The translations under genes and the position numbers were made by a program. The notes under the pieces were generated by a model, which did not search any database, was not told the origin of the DNA, and saw only the letters and a list, made by a program, of their open reading frames with translations. Below, piece by piece: positions 8,714 through 17,653 of a DNA stretch of 64,000 nt. The DNA comes from Xanthocytophaga agilis. GTDB taxonomy: Bacteria; Bacteroidota; Bacteroidia; Cytophagales; 172606-1. The stretch covers positions 175,190 to 239,189 of the forward strand of contig NZ_JASJOU010000015.1 in assembly GCF_030068605.1 (NCBI RefSeq). Reading direction: 5' to 3'. Numbering within the stretch: position 1 is the stretch's first letter; each line of letters opens with the position of its first letter.

Positions 8714-9178
8714 ATGAATATGATGACAATAGAAGATCGTAATGCCATGTTAGAGGTATTGAATATTTACCGCTGGAGTTTGATGCCCATTGAGAAAGGG
8801 ATCATTTCATTCATTACCAAAGAGAATAAAAAAGTGGCAGAAGGGAACTACGAAATCATCCTTTCACATGGTCCCGAAGAAGAGTTTACAATGGCGTATG
8901 GCATTAGTATCTATACATCCATGAATGCGCCTGTTATTAAACCACTCCCTGATTGTCCTCTTGTGCACCCTGGTAGTCTGGCCGATGCTGAAGCATTTGC
9001 GTTTAAAGTGGGGGAACAGTTGCAGAAAGATTTTGTGCTGGATGTCATGCATGTGTATGTGGGTGTTTCAAATTTCCAGCTAACAGAGCCTGTTGATGTA
9101 GAAGCTTTAAATATCAGTAAAAGTCTCAGTCAGATGCTCAGGGATCTTTCACGCATCAGAAAAGACCAACAGAGTTGA
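8714..9178 (+). CDS. Hypothetical protein, paralog of the gene at 7253
   Basis: A 154-residue protein. Residues 1-130 match the 115-residue protein at 7253-7600 (start MNMMTIEDRN, middle KKVAEGNYEIIL, end VYVGVSNFQLTE), with an added helical C-terminus (SLSQMLRDLSRIRKDQQ). No known family is recognised. It is separated from the BRCT-tailed gene by 40 bases and is probably in the same transcript. Confidence 0.6.
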   Translation: MNMMTIEDRNAMLEVLNIYRWSLMPIEKGIISFITKENKKVAEGNYEIILSHGPEEEFTMAYGISIYTSMNAPVIKPLPDCPLVHPGSLADAEAFAFKVGEQLQKDFVLDVMHVYVGVSNFQLTEPVDVEALNISKSLSQMLRDLSRIRKDQQS

Positions 9179-9219
9179 TTTGAAAATGCGCAACAGTAAA
9201 ACTTTATTTGAAGCAAAGA

Positions 9220-9837
9220 ATGAGTTATAAATTCAGAAAACATCTGTGTATAAGCGGGGGTGCTATGGAAGCGCAGGAATGGATAAAGGCTTCTGTTCTG
9301 GAATCAAAAGACAAAGCTGTGCTGAGCCGCTTTGTGAAGCGCTTTCCCGACCTGTCTTTTTATAAAGAAACCGAAGAGAGCTTAAATAATCTGGAAGCAT
9401 CTCAAAAAATAAAGTTTCCCCAATGGTTGCGTAACCTGCTTACTACGGTTGGTTTTATTGCTCAGGATCAGCTTGAGTTCCGGGTTTCTGGTTTTGATGA
9501 GGACTATCGGTTTGGAAAGGATCGTTTGACTGGGTTTTGGTTTCTTCCCTGGTTTGTGTATGGAGAGGAACAGGAAAGAAACTGGCTGGAACTGCTTTCC
9601 TTTTACCCGATCGCCCATGAAACAGACCGCCATACATCCCGGCTTATCGTCTCACTCAGGGAAGAAGATCAGGCCGTGTATGATTATTATTACATGGATA
9701 TGATGGATGCAGAACTGGATGCAGAACCGATAGAGGATTGTATACAACTGGCATTTACTTCCTATATCTCCCTATTTGATCATGTTACAGAAGTGAAGCT
9801 GGAGGATGGGACTATTATCATTGCCAGAGAGATATAA
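9220..9837 (+). CDS. SUKH-like protein
   Basis: About 205 residues from the ATG at 9220; an alternative ATG at 9265 would give MEAQEWIKASVLE, and a TTG lies at 9208. After about 55 residues comes SLNNLEASQKIKFPQWLRN followed by LLTTVG, close to the SUKH core pattern in which a helix is followed by a basic, proline-containing turn and a second helix. The C-terminus (DAEPIEDCIQLAFTSYISLF) fits the last SUKH helix. This suggests a toxin-neutralising immunity role by family knowledge. No toxin partner is near. Confidence 0.5.
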   Translation: MSYKFRKHLCISGGAMEAQEWIKASVLESKDKAVLSRFVKRFPDLSFYKETEESLNNLEASQKIKFPQWLRNLLTTVGFIAQDQLEFRVSGFDEDYRFGKDRLTGFWFLPWFVYGEEQERNWLELLSFYPIAHETDRHTSRLIVSLREEDQAVYDYYYMDMMDAELDAEPIEDCIQLAFTSYISLFDHVTEVKLEDGTIIIAREI

Positions 9838-9967
9838 AAGCAGACTGTTTTGATTCCTGCAGCCTCTCTTTTCTGTAGATTTCGAATAAGGAGGGAACAC
9901 GAATAAAGTTATGGTATCCCCTATAATTGATACCAGTTATATCAAGGACGTTATTTAACATTTATAC

Positions 9968-12388
9968 ATGTATTTTAAGAAACTGGCAGAACTAAACATA
10001 GGGCTCAAACGCTTATCGGATGCTATCCGGATAGACAATAAACTGTATCTGAGAGATGATGAGCAGGTAACCTGTATCATGGCGGAACCAGACTTTACCC
10101 ATGTATGGACAAAAAAGCTGGATTTAGGGCGTCCAAGTGGTAACCATAATTTCTTTCAGTGCCTCAGAGGTTCGTCACAGGCAATTGTAACCACCAAGGA
10201 AAAGGAAGATGTGAGCTTATTGGCACTGGACCCTACAGATGGGCGGTTGTTATGGGAAGTGTCCATCTCTCCCAAAAAACTGGCCGACAAGGGAGCTCCG
10301 GTGGTATGGGAAAACAGGGTATGCATTGCTATTCAACAAAGCAAATATGTTCGGTTTGTTGTCTATCATATCCTCACTGGTGAACGGGTTGCAGAGTTGA
10401 ACCTACCTGAATCGTCTGTTTCTGCTTTTGGAATATGGGCATTGCAATGTGGTTCCTGGGTTTATGGAAAAGAATGGGGGTATGAAAAAAGTACCTGCCT
10501 GTTACGATTCAATCTTGCTGATGAAAGTCCGGTGCTGGAGCAGGTATTCACGCTGCCTTTGTCTGATCTTCAAACAAATGGAACAGATCTCTACGCCTTC
10601 GCTGCTGATCCTTTCCGGATTGTATGGTATGATGGGCAGACAGCTTTATTCAAGGGAGAATGCATACCGGATAACTTTACATATGATACTATAGTACCGT
10701 ATTCCCCTCATTCTCAGTTTGTATTGGTGTATTCTGAAGAAAAGCGGGCCATATGTTGTCTAAACCTACAGGAAGGCACCCTACACTGGCGCAAAGATTT
10801 TGAAGAAGACTGGGATGCAATATACTCAGGTAAGGGTACACTCAACGGATGGTATCTCACTATCCAATACAAAGGAACAGAGTTTAAACGAGCCTGCTTT
10901 TTTTGTCATTTGAATAGTGGAGAACTGGAAGAAGTACCTGAGGTCATACACTCTAGAAGCAGACTTGAACCTTTGGTTTTGACAAATGATTACTACCGCG
11001 ATTACGATTTTTATGTGCCAGTGGCAGAAAAGCCCACAACTGACGACCCTATCCGTTTGCTGAAATGGGAAGATTTTGGTAAAGAGGCTGAAGAGATTGT
11101 TCTCCAAAAGACACCCTTGCAAATACAGATTGAAAACATTCAGCAGATGCTGGCAACAGTCCATAGTGAGGCTGACTATGAGGCTATCTTTGTGGCTGTT
11201 GAAACATTGTTTGGGGTACCACTTAATCCTGAAGTCAAAGAATTTATCCGGGTTAATGAGTCTGTGGATGGGTACTATCGTATAGATTCTTTCTCCAGAT
11301 CGTTGGGGTCTGCTCGGACTTGTGGCGAACTTTTCGGGGAAGATATTCCATTTGCTGACAGCATGTTTCCAGCAATATTAATTGGAGGCACTCCATATGG
11401 AGATTACTTCTGGTTGGATCTGGAATGGGGTAGTGTCATTTCACTGAATCATGATGACACTTTTACTGAAGTAGCGCTCGATATTATAGAAGATAACAAG
11501 CCTACCACAGCGTCTGGCTTTACCTTAGACTTTTCCATGAAAGGAAACGGGTTCTGGCTTTCTGAGTTGCTGGCGTTTACTACGGCTGCCCGACATATGA
11601 AACCTTACCCATCTGCCGGATCTGATAAAGAAAAAGAACCATTTGAATTGGTAAAATGGGTCTGGAAAGCAAAGCGTTGGCCAATAAATACCTTACCCAA
11701 CCATCGTTTTGCCCAAGCAGAGATGTTTCTTTGGGCTGTAACCCAGGATGCATTAGATAGCAACGATTGTAAAGAGAGAGTACTCGAGCTATACAATGCT
11801 GACTGTGAGGCCTTACTCACATGGCTAAATCAAGAGAATGAAAGCCTTGATCCTACACAGGCAATTACCACAGCACCTTTAAATTTAACAGACAAGTTTG
11901 TGGTTTGTGATCCTCAACGAACGGAGGACTTGTATTATCCCTGGAATAACACCAGTATGCCTATCACTCCTGGTCAGTATGCTGCCACTATTTACAAGCA
12001 GAATGGCCTGGCTCATTCCATTGCCATCTGGTTTGAAAAAGGGAAAATTGCTTCATTGAAGGAGTATCGTAATTTCTCCTCCATTGGCTTTAATGGATTC
12101 AACTTTTTTACAAAATATGTGGGCATCTTCGACAAAACGCTGGTTACTAACAGATTGCTGACCACATTGCCTGCAGAGAAATGGTCTTTGTTAGAAGAAG
12201 ATACTACTGATTGGATACGTTATGATGTGCCACAGGAAAACACAGATGAAGTACCTAAAAATATGCTTGTTTTTAAAGTAAGTCCGGAAACAGGCTTCTG
12301 TGATTCCTACTGGGGTTATGGAGAAGATAGGAATCTGCTTTGTTATGTGCTCAACTTCAGAAAGGTACAACCAGAGCCGCAAAAGTAA
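9968..12388 (+). CDS. Large two-part protein: PQQ-like beta-propeller plus SUKH-like C-terminal region
   Basis: An 806-residue protein without signal peptide. The first about 380 residues contain PQQ-type blades (LALDPTDGRLLWEVSI, CCLNLQEGTLHWRKDF, HLNSGELEEVPE), where a D/N-x-x-x-G-x-x-x-W motif recurs. Residues about 390-560 look SUKH-like: a helix, then ETLFGVPLNPEVKEFIRVNE, an ILIGGTPYGDYFWLDLEWG strand region and a later helix with SELLAFTTAARH. Residues 560-806 are not recognisable. Fusion of an intracellular propeller to an immunity-type domain is unusual. Function unknown; it may be a large immunity or scaffolding protein. Confidence 0.55.
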   Translation: MYFKKLAELNIGLKRLSDAIRIDNKLYLRDDEQVTCIMAEPDFTHVWTKKLDLGRPSGNHNFFQCLRGSSQAIVTTKEKEDVSLLALDPTDGRLLWEVSISPKKLADKGAPVVWENRVCIAIQQSKYVRFVVYHILTGERVAELNLPESSVSAFGIWALQCGSWVYGKEWGYEKSTCLLRFNLADESPVLEQVFTLPLSDLQTNGTDLYAFAADPFRIVWYDGQTALFKGECIPDNFTYDTIVPYSPHSQFVLVYSEEKRAICCLNLQEGTLHWRKDFEEDWDAIYSGKGTLNGWYLTIQYKGTEFKRACFFCHLNSGELEEVPEVIHSRSRLEPLVLTNDYYRDYDFYVPVAEKPTTDDPIRLLKWEDFGKEAEEIVLQKTPLQIQIENIQQMLATVHSEADYEAIFVAVETLFGVPLNPEVKEFIRVNESVDGYYRIDSFSRSLGSARTCGELFGEDIPFADSMFPAILIGGTPYGDYFWLDLEWGSVISLNHDDTFTEVALDIIEDNKPTTASGFTLDFSMKGNGFWLSELLAFTTAARHMKPYPSAGSDKEKEPFELVKWVWKAKRWPINTLPNHRFAQAEMFLWAVTQDALDSNDCKERVLELYNADCEALLTWLNQENESLDPTQAITTAPLNLTDKFVVCDPQRTEDLYYPWNNTSMPITPGQYAATIYKQNGLAHSIAIWFEKGKIASLKEYRNFSSIGFNGFNFFTKYVGIFDKTLVTNRLLTTLPAEKWSLLEEDTTDWIRYDVPQENTDEVPKNMLVFKVSPETGFCDSYWGYGEDRNLLCYVLNFRKVQPEPQK

Positions 12389-12435
12389 ATAGATAGGAAT
12401 GAGTAGATTTTACTTTAAATACATGTATAATCTCT

Positions 12436-13011
12436 ATGAAAACCTGTTTTGTTGCCCTTATATTCCTGAATAGTCATTTTCAGGAAAGCTTTATCCGGGA
12501 TGCAATTCGGAAAACAGAAGCGACTTTTCCAATGGCACATCCCTTTAAGCGGGAAGTGTATACCAAAGTGGCTCTGTCCGCAACTATTTCGGTGGTGTTT
12601 TATGAGGTAGAGAAAACCCATGGACAGCAATCCAGCTGTGATGGGGCTATTGAATTTTTCAGAGAAGACAACTTTCTTTCCATTTTACAAAAAAGTGCCA
12701 GTGAGAAAAGTGCTTCGTTTGCCTTTTATGCCTGTATGTATGATCCAGAGGATAACTTTCTCATCACGAGTAAATATACGGAACAAGGTTTTGATGAAAG
12801 GCAGAACATCCGAGGTGATGTGACACGGATCTTTACACAAGCAGATGGCTCAGTCACGATGGAGGACCATGATGCACAAGATCCGGTAGCTATGCGGTTT
12901 CAGTTGGTCGAAAACTACCTGAATGACGAGATAGGTGTGACTCTCAAGGAACTGACTGTTGCCTGGCAAAAACGGCAAACAGCAGGAACGGTGCTTTGGG
13001 AGTGGAAATAG
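12436..13011 (+). CDS. Hypothetical protein
   Basis: A 191-residue protein starting 48 bases after the large propeller protein. I do not recognise a family. The first 16 residues are hydrophobic (MKTCFVALIFLNSHF), but there is no clear cleavage site, so export is uncertain. The rest alternates strands and helices (ISVVFYEVEK, SFAFYACMYD, GVTLKELTVAWQKR). It is the last gene before the repeat-rich intergenic stretch. Confidence 0.5.
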   Translation: MKTCFVALIFLNSHFQESFIRDAIRKTEATFPMAHPFKREVYTKVALSATISVVFYEVEKTHGQQSSCDGAIEFFREDNFLSILQKSASEKSASFAFYACMYDPEDNFLITSKYTEQGFDERQNIRGDVTRIFTQADGSVTMEDHDAQDPVAMRFQLVENYLNDEIGVTLKELTVAWQKRQTAGTVLWEWK

Positions 13012-13080
13012 ATGGATGCTCCAAACGTAAAAGACAAGATGGCTTTTCTGGTTTTGGTAGAGTCAATGTTTATCGACTGA

Positions 13081-13390
13081 CCGGTACTCGGGTCATACAG
13101 CTTGGTGACTGGAAGTATGGTTAGTTTGTAAAGTGACCATACTTCCGGTCCAAGTAAAAAGTGAACAGAGTTCGGATATTTCAGGAAACTGACCATACTT
13201 CCAGTCAAACCACAAAGCGACCGGAAGTATGGTCAAAACCAAAAGCGAACAGAGTTCTGGTCAATTTCAAAAGTGATTCGATTTCTGTTCACTTTCCTTG
13301 TCGAATGTTTTCCTGATCATTCGACCCTTAATGACCATTTTGACCATAACTCGGATATTTCTTCTGTATGACCAGAATTCCGGTCATAGA
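13081..13390. repeat. Intergenic array of short direct and inverted repeat words
   Basis: A 16-base word, GACCGGAAGTATGGTC, and close variants recur in both orientations: 13107-13122 (plus, two mismatches), 13135-13150 (minus), 13191-13206 (minus, one change), 13219-13234 (plus). A second word (GTGAACAGAGTTC-type) occurs at 13161-13173 and 13245-13257, and TCGGATATTT at 13172-13181 and 13351-13360. A further variant, GACCAGAATTCCGGTC, is at 13370-13385. The plus and minus copies could form hairpins. No reading frame is implied. The stretch at 29369-29595 has a similar style. Confidence 0.75.
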
Positions 13391-13773
13391 ACAGGACAAG
13401 ATCAACTGTAACAAGGTCACTTTTATAACAATTGTTGAATAAAAACAGGACATCGATTAGCAAAAGAGGATCGTAGATAAAGATCCGAGAGAAGTTAAAA
13501 TGTCAGTTGCCTGATAAACAAATGCTTCAATTTTAAGCTCAACATTCCAATATCAGAAAGTAAATTACGGGTTACTTCTATTGCTGAAGGACTCAAAAAT
13601 TGCTGGTTACAGGAAAAGACAATCATCTCAAAAGTATTGGAAGCAGAGTGCAGAAACTCAAACAAGATCGGCCAGGATTTGAAACAGATTATCTATTTGA
13701 CGTAACGGAAAACTAAGTGAGTTTTTGAGTCTGCTGGATACCACAACTTCTATCACAAAACGCTGAAAATAGG
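13391..13773. other. Intergenic region upstream of the W-repeat protein
   Basis: I see no supported gene or clear promoter here. Short open stretches on the minus strand lack family features and run into the opposite gene. Confidence 0.3.
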
Positions 13774-14298
13774 ATGACAGCCCCCAAATACCTGATAACC
13801 GGATTACTCCTCCTTTGCCATACAATACTTTCGTGTGCCCAAAGCGAAACATTCACTTCGCTGAAACGAGTATTCAGTGATAATAGCGAATGGGCACTTG
13901 CCACTTCCAATGGAGATATTTCCATCAAGAGAGTTTTTTCTGATAATTCCCAGTGGCGGGTTAAGTGGTACAATGAAGAGTACCTGATTGAACGTATTTT
14001 TCAGGATGGTTCCGAATGGCGCATGCGTACACCAGAAGGAGTGTATCTGTTAAAGAAAGTTGTTTCGGATGGTTCGTCCTGGTCACTGTCTGGAGATTAC
14101 GACAATTACACCATCCAGCGAACGTTTCAAGATGGATCTGACTGGACAGGGAGCGGTTCCAAAGGGAACTTATCTGTGCATCGTACGTTTTCAGACGGTT
14201 CTCAGTGGGATCTGAGTGATTCACTGAAGGATACTCCGGCCTTTGCCAAAATCTTTATCTCTTTTGTAGCTATTGTTTCACAATCAACCAGAAAGTAA
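13774..14298 (+). CDS. Exported protein with six ~23-residue W repeats
   Basis: A 174-residue protein with a signal peptide (MTAPKYLITGLLLLCHTILSC followed by AQSE). The Cys at that point may be lipidated. The mature part holds six repeats of about 23 residues centred on (V/I)FSDNSEW-like cores: RVFSDNSEW, RVFSDNSQW, RIFQDGSEW, KVVSDGSSW, RTFQDGSDW, RTFSDGSQW. The invariant D, S and W suggest a repetitive beta-strand fold. The C-terminus (FAKIFISFVAIVSQS) is hydrophobic. No named family is recognised; a surface or periplasmic location is inferred. Confidence 0.7.
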   Translation: MTAPKYLITGLLLLCHTILSCAQSETFTSLKRVFSDNSEWALATSNGDISIKRVFSDNSQWRVKWYNEEYLIERIFQDGSEWRMRTPEGVYLLKKVVSDGSSWSLSGDYDNYTIQRTFQDGSDWTGSGSKGNLSVHRTFSDGSQWDLSDSLKDTPAFAKIFISFVAIVSQSTRK

Positions 14299-14342
14299 AT
14301 ACAGGTATCTAAAAATTATAAATTCATAAATCTTAGAATACG

Positions 14343-14948
14343 ATGGGTCTGTTAAAATCTACTGACAGTTATGAAATCATGCTTCTCAAGAATGCCACCA
14401 GAAAAGATGTTATGAATACTTTTCATTTTAATAGGTGGCCGATCTGGACTGAAATACAACGCACTGAGAAACAACCCTACCAGCTTGTATGGTCTGCTGA
14501 TAATAAGGGCAAGACATTGATATCCCATATCCAGGACTTTATTGTAAACTTGGATTATCTGTTGGTACGTGGTGAAAATGTGTTGGAAATTGCCCCAAAA
14601 GTTCGCTCACTTTTTCAGCAACATATTTTCACAAAAGAAGAGATTCTACATTTGTGGGCACAGGCACAAACGCAGAATGAGAAAATCAAATCCATCTATC
14701 AGATTGGCGTAAGTGCCTCCTCCACATTTGACCTGGATGTCTATGCAATATTTGGGACACTAGTCAATGAGAGTGACAACGAAGTACGACTGGCCGCTGT
14801 CTGGAGTATGAGTTACATTGCCTGGCCTCAAATACAAGAGTTGGTTCACAAATATGCTGTGTCTGATTCTGATAGTGAAGTCAGAGATGTAGCTCAGGCA
14901 TTGCTGCGAACTTATGAGACAGGTATAGGCTTGGGATTCTCATTATAG
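14343..14948 (+). CDS. HEAT-repeat protein
   Basis: A 201-residue soluble protein. The N-terminal half is not recognisable. The C-terminal half (about residues 110-195) has helical pairs with HEAT character: EVRLAAVWSMSYIAWPQIQE and SEVRDVAQALLRTYETG, each with the usual E-V-R-x-x-A pattern. It abuts the next gene with no gap (stop at 14946-14948, ATG at 14949), so translation of the two is probably coupled. Confidence 0.6.
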   Translation: MGLLKSTDSYEIMLLKNATRKDVMNTFHFNRWPIWTEIQRTEKQPYQLVWSADNKGKTLISHIQDFIVNLDYLLVRGENVLEIAPKVRSLFQQHIFTKEEILHLWAQAQTQNEKIKSIYQIGVSASSTFDLDVYAIFGTLVNESDNEVRLAAVWSMSYIAWPQIQELVHKYAVSDSDSEVRDVAQALLRTYETGIGLGFSL

Positions 14949-15572
14949 ATGTTGACAGGGCTTATACAACCCTTAGAAAGTAATATGATCGATTTTGAAC
15001 CATTCGTTCAGGTATTTGGCACTCCTTTATCTGGCACAGGTGTAGATCTGGCTTCTTTAAAGTTGAGTCAGTCTATCGAACTTCAGGAATTTGTTACAAC
15101 AATAGGAAGTGGTTGTTTTTCAAATGGACTGCTCTCAATTGCTTCGCAGCGAGAACAGGTTTCTGATTTAGGAGGCTGGGAACATTGGTTACCTGCGTCC
15201 ACCTATTTATTTGGAAGCACTTGTTTTGGTTTCCTATTCTGCACAAGTGGCAATGATCTGTGGCTTATTGATACACACTATGGAGAAATTATAGAATCAG
15301 ACTTTTCAATAACTGATTTTATCAATGATTTAGCTCAGACAGATGCACAGGAAGACATAGTAAAGATCTCTTTATTTCGATCCTGGTATACGTTATCCGG
15401 AAGATCGGCTTCAGATGTCGTGCTTTCTCCAACTCCCGCCATACCTCTTGGAGGAAGTTGGGATATTTCTACTTTATCACCTATGCCTATGTCTTTGTAT
15501 CTGCCTTTTACAGGACAGATGTTCTCCTCAGAAAGCGGGATGCCTGCAACTGTTCATAGATTACAGCAATAA
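14949..15572 (+). CDS. DUF1851/GAD-like (Tdi1-type immunity) protein
   Basis: A 207-residue protein. The central part resembles the DUF1851 domain seen in T6SS immunity proteins such as Tdi1: a glycine-rich GSGCFSNGLLSI strand, then GSTCFGFLFCTSGNDLWLID, then THYGEIIESDFS. These correspond to the (G/A)-F-G-(D/x)-L-F...(D)-x-H-(Y/x)-G pattern. The C-terminus (PMPMSLYLPFTGQMF) is typical of such proteins only in part. An ATG at 14985 is an alternative start. It would act in the cytoplasm as an antitoxin by family knowledge; no toxin is visible. Confidence 0.5.
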   Translation: MLTGLIQPLESNMIDFEPFVQVFGTPLSGTGVDLASLKLSQSIELQEFVTTIGSGCFSNGLLSIASQREQVSDLGGWEHWLPASTYLFGSTCFGFLFCTSGNDLWLIDTHYGEIIESDFSITDFINDLAQTDAQEDIVKISLFRSWYTLSGRSASDVVLSPTPAIPLGGSWDISTLSPMPMSLYLPFTGQMFSSESGMPATVHRLQQ

Positions 15573-16145
15573 TGGCTGATTTGTATCCGCTTCATTGGTT
15601 TTAAGCATGGATATGTATGCGCAAGAGTCAGTGAGGAAAGATTCAATTTATACCTAACATGAGTCCTCCCAAATTTTGAGTAAAAATGCCATTGAGAAAG
15701 AAAGAACAAAGGTTACAAAGAGAGCAAAGACAACTTCAACCGCGTGTGGTGGTGTAGGTGTGTAGGGATAAAAATTCCGCGGGCCTAGCGATGGCCTGAG
15801 CGGCGAAGCTTTGGAATTTTTTGCCCTTTTTTGCTCACGCACAAATCTGGCTCACCAAACTCTCGTTTGGTGCCCTGTTTTTTGGGCAAGCAAAAAATAA
15901 AGGAGCTACAAGAAGAGTAATGGAAGTGACAATAAACAAATGACGATAGATTAATTCTCAAAAATTAACCCAAGCCCACACTTTTAAAAAGAACAGACTT
16001 GGGTTTTACTCTCATCCAATATTTGGAATGACTCATGTTTTTATTTCTGGGGGTATAGCTAACCCTTACATTTGCCCAAAATACGCATGCTACTTTTGTC
16101 TTGATTATCAGTCCCATCGTTTTATTTCCATAAAAAAGTAATCCC
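15573..16145. other. Intergenic region with structured GC-rich element
   Basis: No gene is supported. At 15768-15840 lies a GC-richer element (CGGGCCTAGCGATGGCCTGA) ending in a T-rich stretch, of the kind repeated between genes in many Bacteroidota (inference). A perfect 8-bp hairpin, CACCAAAC with GTTTGGTG (15853-15872), follows. A minus-strand open frame of about 60 codons across it has no family features and is not called. Confidence 0.4.
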
Positions 16146-16204
16146 TTGTATATACTTTGTATACGGTGCTTTTTCGGTGTTTTCTTTTGCCAATCCTACT
16201 TTTG
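16146..16204 (+). promoter_or_regulatory. Shared upstream box plus -7 element (copy B)
   Basis: TTGTATATACTTTGTATAC at 16146-16164; the -7-like TACTTTTG starts exactly 51 nt downstream (16197-16204). The surrounding stretch of about 100 bases is nearly repeated before the LRR gene at 18541. The start codon at 16326 follows 122 bases later. Confidence 0.6.
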
Positions 16205-16325
16205 ATGCCAGTCTGTTACCTTATCTGATGCACCTGTACAACTCCATTCCGATGTGATGCTGGTACTTCATAAAGTCAGAATATAAGGTAACAATCATTA
16301 CACTTTTAAAACTTTAAAAACGGTT

Positions 16326-17387
16326 ATGAAAAACATTTTTTTATTAAGCTTCACTTTTATCGTATTCCTGTTTACAGCTTGTAGTAAAGATGACAGTCCG
16401 ACACCTGCTGCGCCAGGAGTATATGTGGTGGGCTATGAGAATCTCGATGATCAATATCACAGACAGGCTAAATTTTGGAAAGATGGTGTGGTTTCTAACC
16501 TTGCTTCCCCTGCAGACTATGCTACAGCTAACGATGTCTTTGTCAATGGTCAGGATGTTTATGTGGCAGGTTATACAGTGAGTGCGTCCCCCGTGCAGCC
16601 TGCTATTTGGAAAAATGGAAAATCAACTAAACTAAGTGTAACCAATGCAGGCATAGGAGGATCGGCAGCTCATATTTTTGTTGCAAATAATGATGTTTAC
16701 GCTATCGGATTTATTTTTGATGCTAACTATGGTCAACATGCTACGCTCTGGAAAAATGGAGAGGTAAGTCTGATGCTGGAGCAAACAAACATATATTTTG
16801 AAGGTTTGGTGGTCTCGGGTTCAGATGTATATATAGGTGGAACAGAGTATGTGAACTCGCAAGGTGTTGCCACAATCTGGAAAAATGGTGTTGCTTCACG
16901 TATTGGTCCTGTTGATGGAACTACCTACACTGGTATCCATGATATTACCATTGCAGGAGCAGATCTGTATGCAGTAGGTGTGAGGACTCAGGGTGGAAGT
17001 GGTTCGGAGGCTGTGGTTTGGAAAAATGGAGTTGTAACAGGTGTATTGGCTACAGGTGCACAGCAACTGGATCTTAATGAAATTTATGTTTCAGGAACGG
17101 ATGTATATGTGGCAGGATTCGTGGACGATGGAAAGCATGGTAGCGGTGTAGTTTGGAAAAACGGAGTTGCCACTGAACTTACTGATAATGCCACTCATTC
17201 TTCTGCAAATTCGATATTTGTCGTGGGAGACGACGTTTATGTAGGCGGATTTATCAGCCTGTATTATTCGGAGAATGGATCTGCTCGGACCTATAGAAGT
17301 GCCAAAGTATGGAAGAATGGGGTATTGACTAATCTTACCAACAGTACATATGATTCTGAAGCACTAGGCATCTTCGTTGTAAAGTAA
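16326..17387 (+). CDS. Lipoprotein with seven WKNG repeats (probable seven-bladed beta-propeller)
   Basis: A 353-residue protein with a lipoprotein signal (MKNIFLLSFTFIVFLFTAC, then SKDD), so it is probably surface-exposed. The mature part contains seven repeats of about 45 residues, each ending with (A/x)xxWKNGxxxxL: FWKDGVVSNL, IWKNGKSTKL, LWKNGEVSLM, IWKNGVASRI, VWKNGVVTGV, VWKNGVATEL, VWKNGVLTNL. Each is preceded by a strand of the form DVYVAGF. Seven similar blades point to a beta-propeller (inference). The binding partner is unknown. Copy B of the shared box lies upstream. Confidence 0.75.
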   Translation: MKNIFLLSFTFIVFLFTACSKDDSPTPAAPGVYVVGYENLDDQYHRQAKFWKDGVVSNLASPADYATANDVFVNGQDVYVAGYTVSASPVQPAIWKNGKSTKLSVTNAGIGGSAAHIFVANNDVYAIGFIFDANYGQHATLWKNGEVSLMLEQTNIYFEGLVVSGSDVYIGGTEYVNSQGVATIWKNGVASRIGPVDGTTYTGIHDITIAGADLYAVGVRTQGGSGSEAVVWKNGVVTGVLATGAQQLDLNEIYVSGTDVYVAGFVDDGKHGSGVVWKNGVATELTDNATHSSANSIFVVGDDVYVGGFISLYYSENGSARTYRSAKVWKNGVLTNLTNSTYDSEALGIFVVK

Positions 17388-17527
17388 GATAAACAAGTCT
17401 GAGAAAAAATCAATTCAAAAAACACAATCGAAAAACAGTAGTACGGTATGATTGTCCTTACTGAAGGAATAACCGATGCACACATGTATGGCATCTGTGT
17501 AAAATAACGTAAAATATTTACAAATGG

Positions 17528-17548
17528 AGGCGCCACCAGTTGGCGCCT
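17528..17548 (+). terminator. Hairpin downstream of the propeller lipoprotein
   Basis: AGGCGCCA at 17528-17535 pairs with TGGCGCCT at 17541-17548 over a 5-base loop. Only a short T-containing tail (TCTTG) follows, so it is a weak terminator or just a structured element. Confidence 0.4.
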
Positions 17549-17653
17549 TCTTGCCATGTAGACAAAGATGAAAGCGATACTAAATCCGTAATAAAGGTTT
17601 CTTGCAAGTGTGTTCACCATACAAGCCTATTGAATAATTATATAAAAAGCATC

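Noticed and set aside
15654..15842. Minus-strand open frame of 62 codons across a GC-rich element
   Set aside because: It spans a structured intergenic element and has biased composition; no homology signals.
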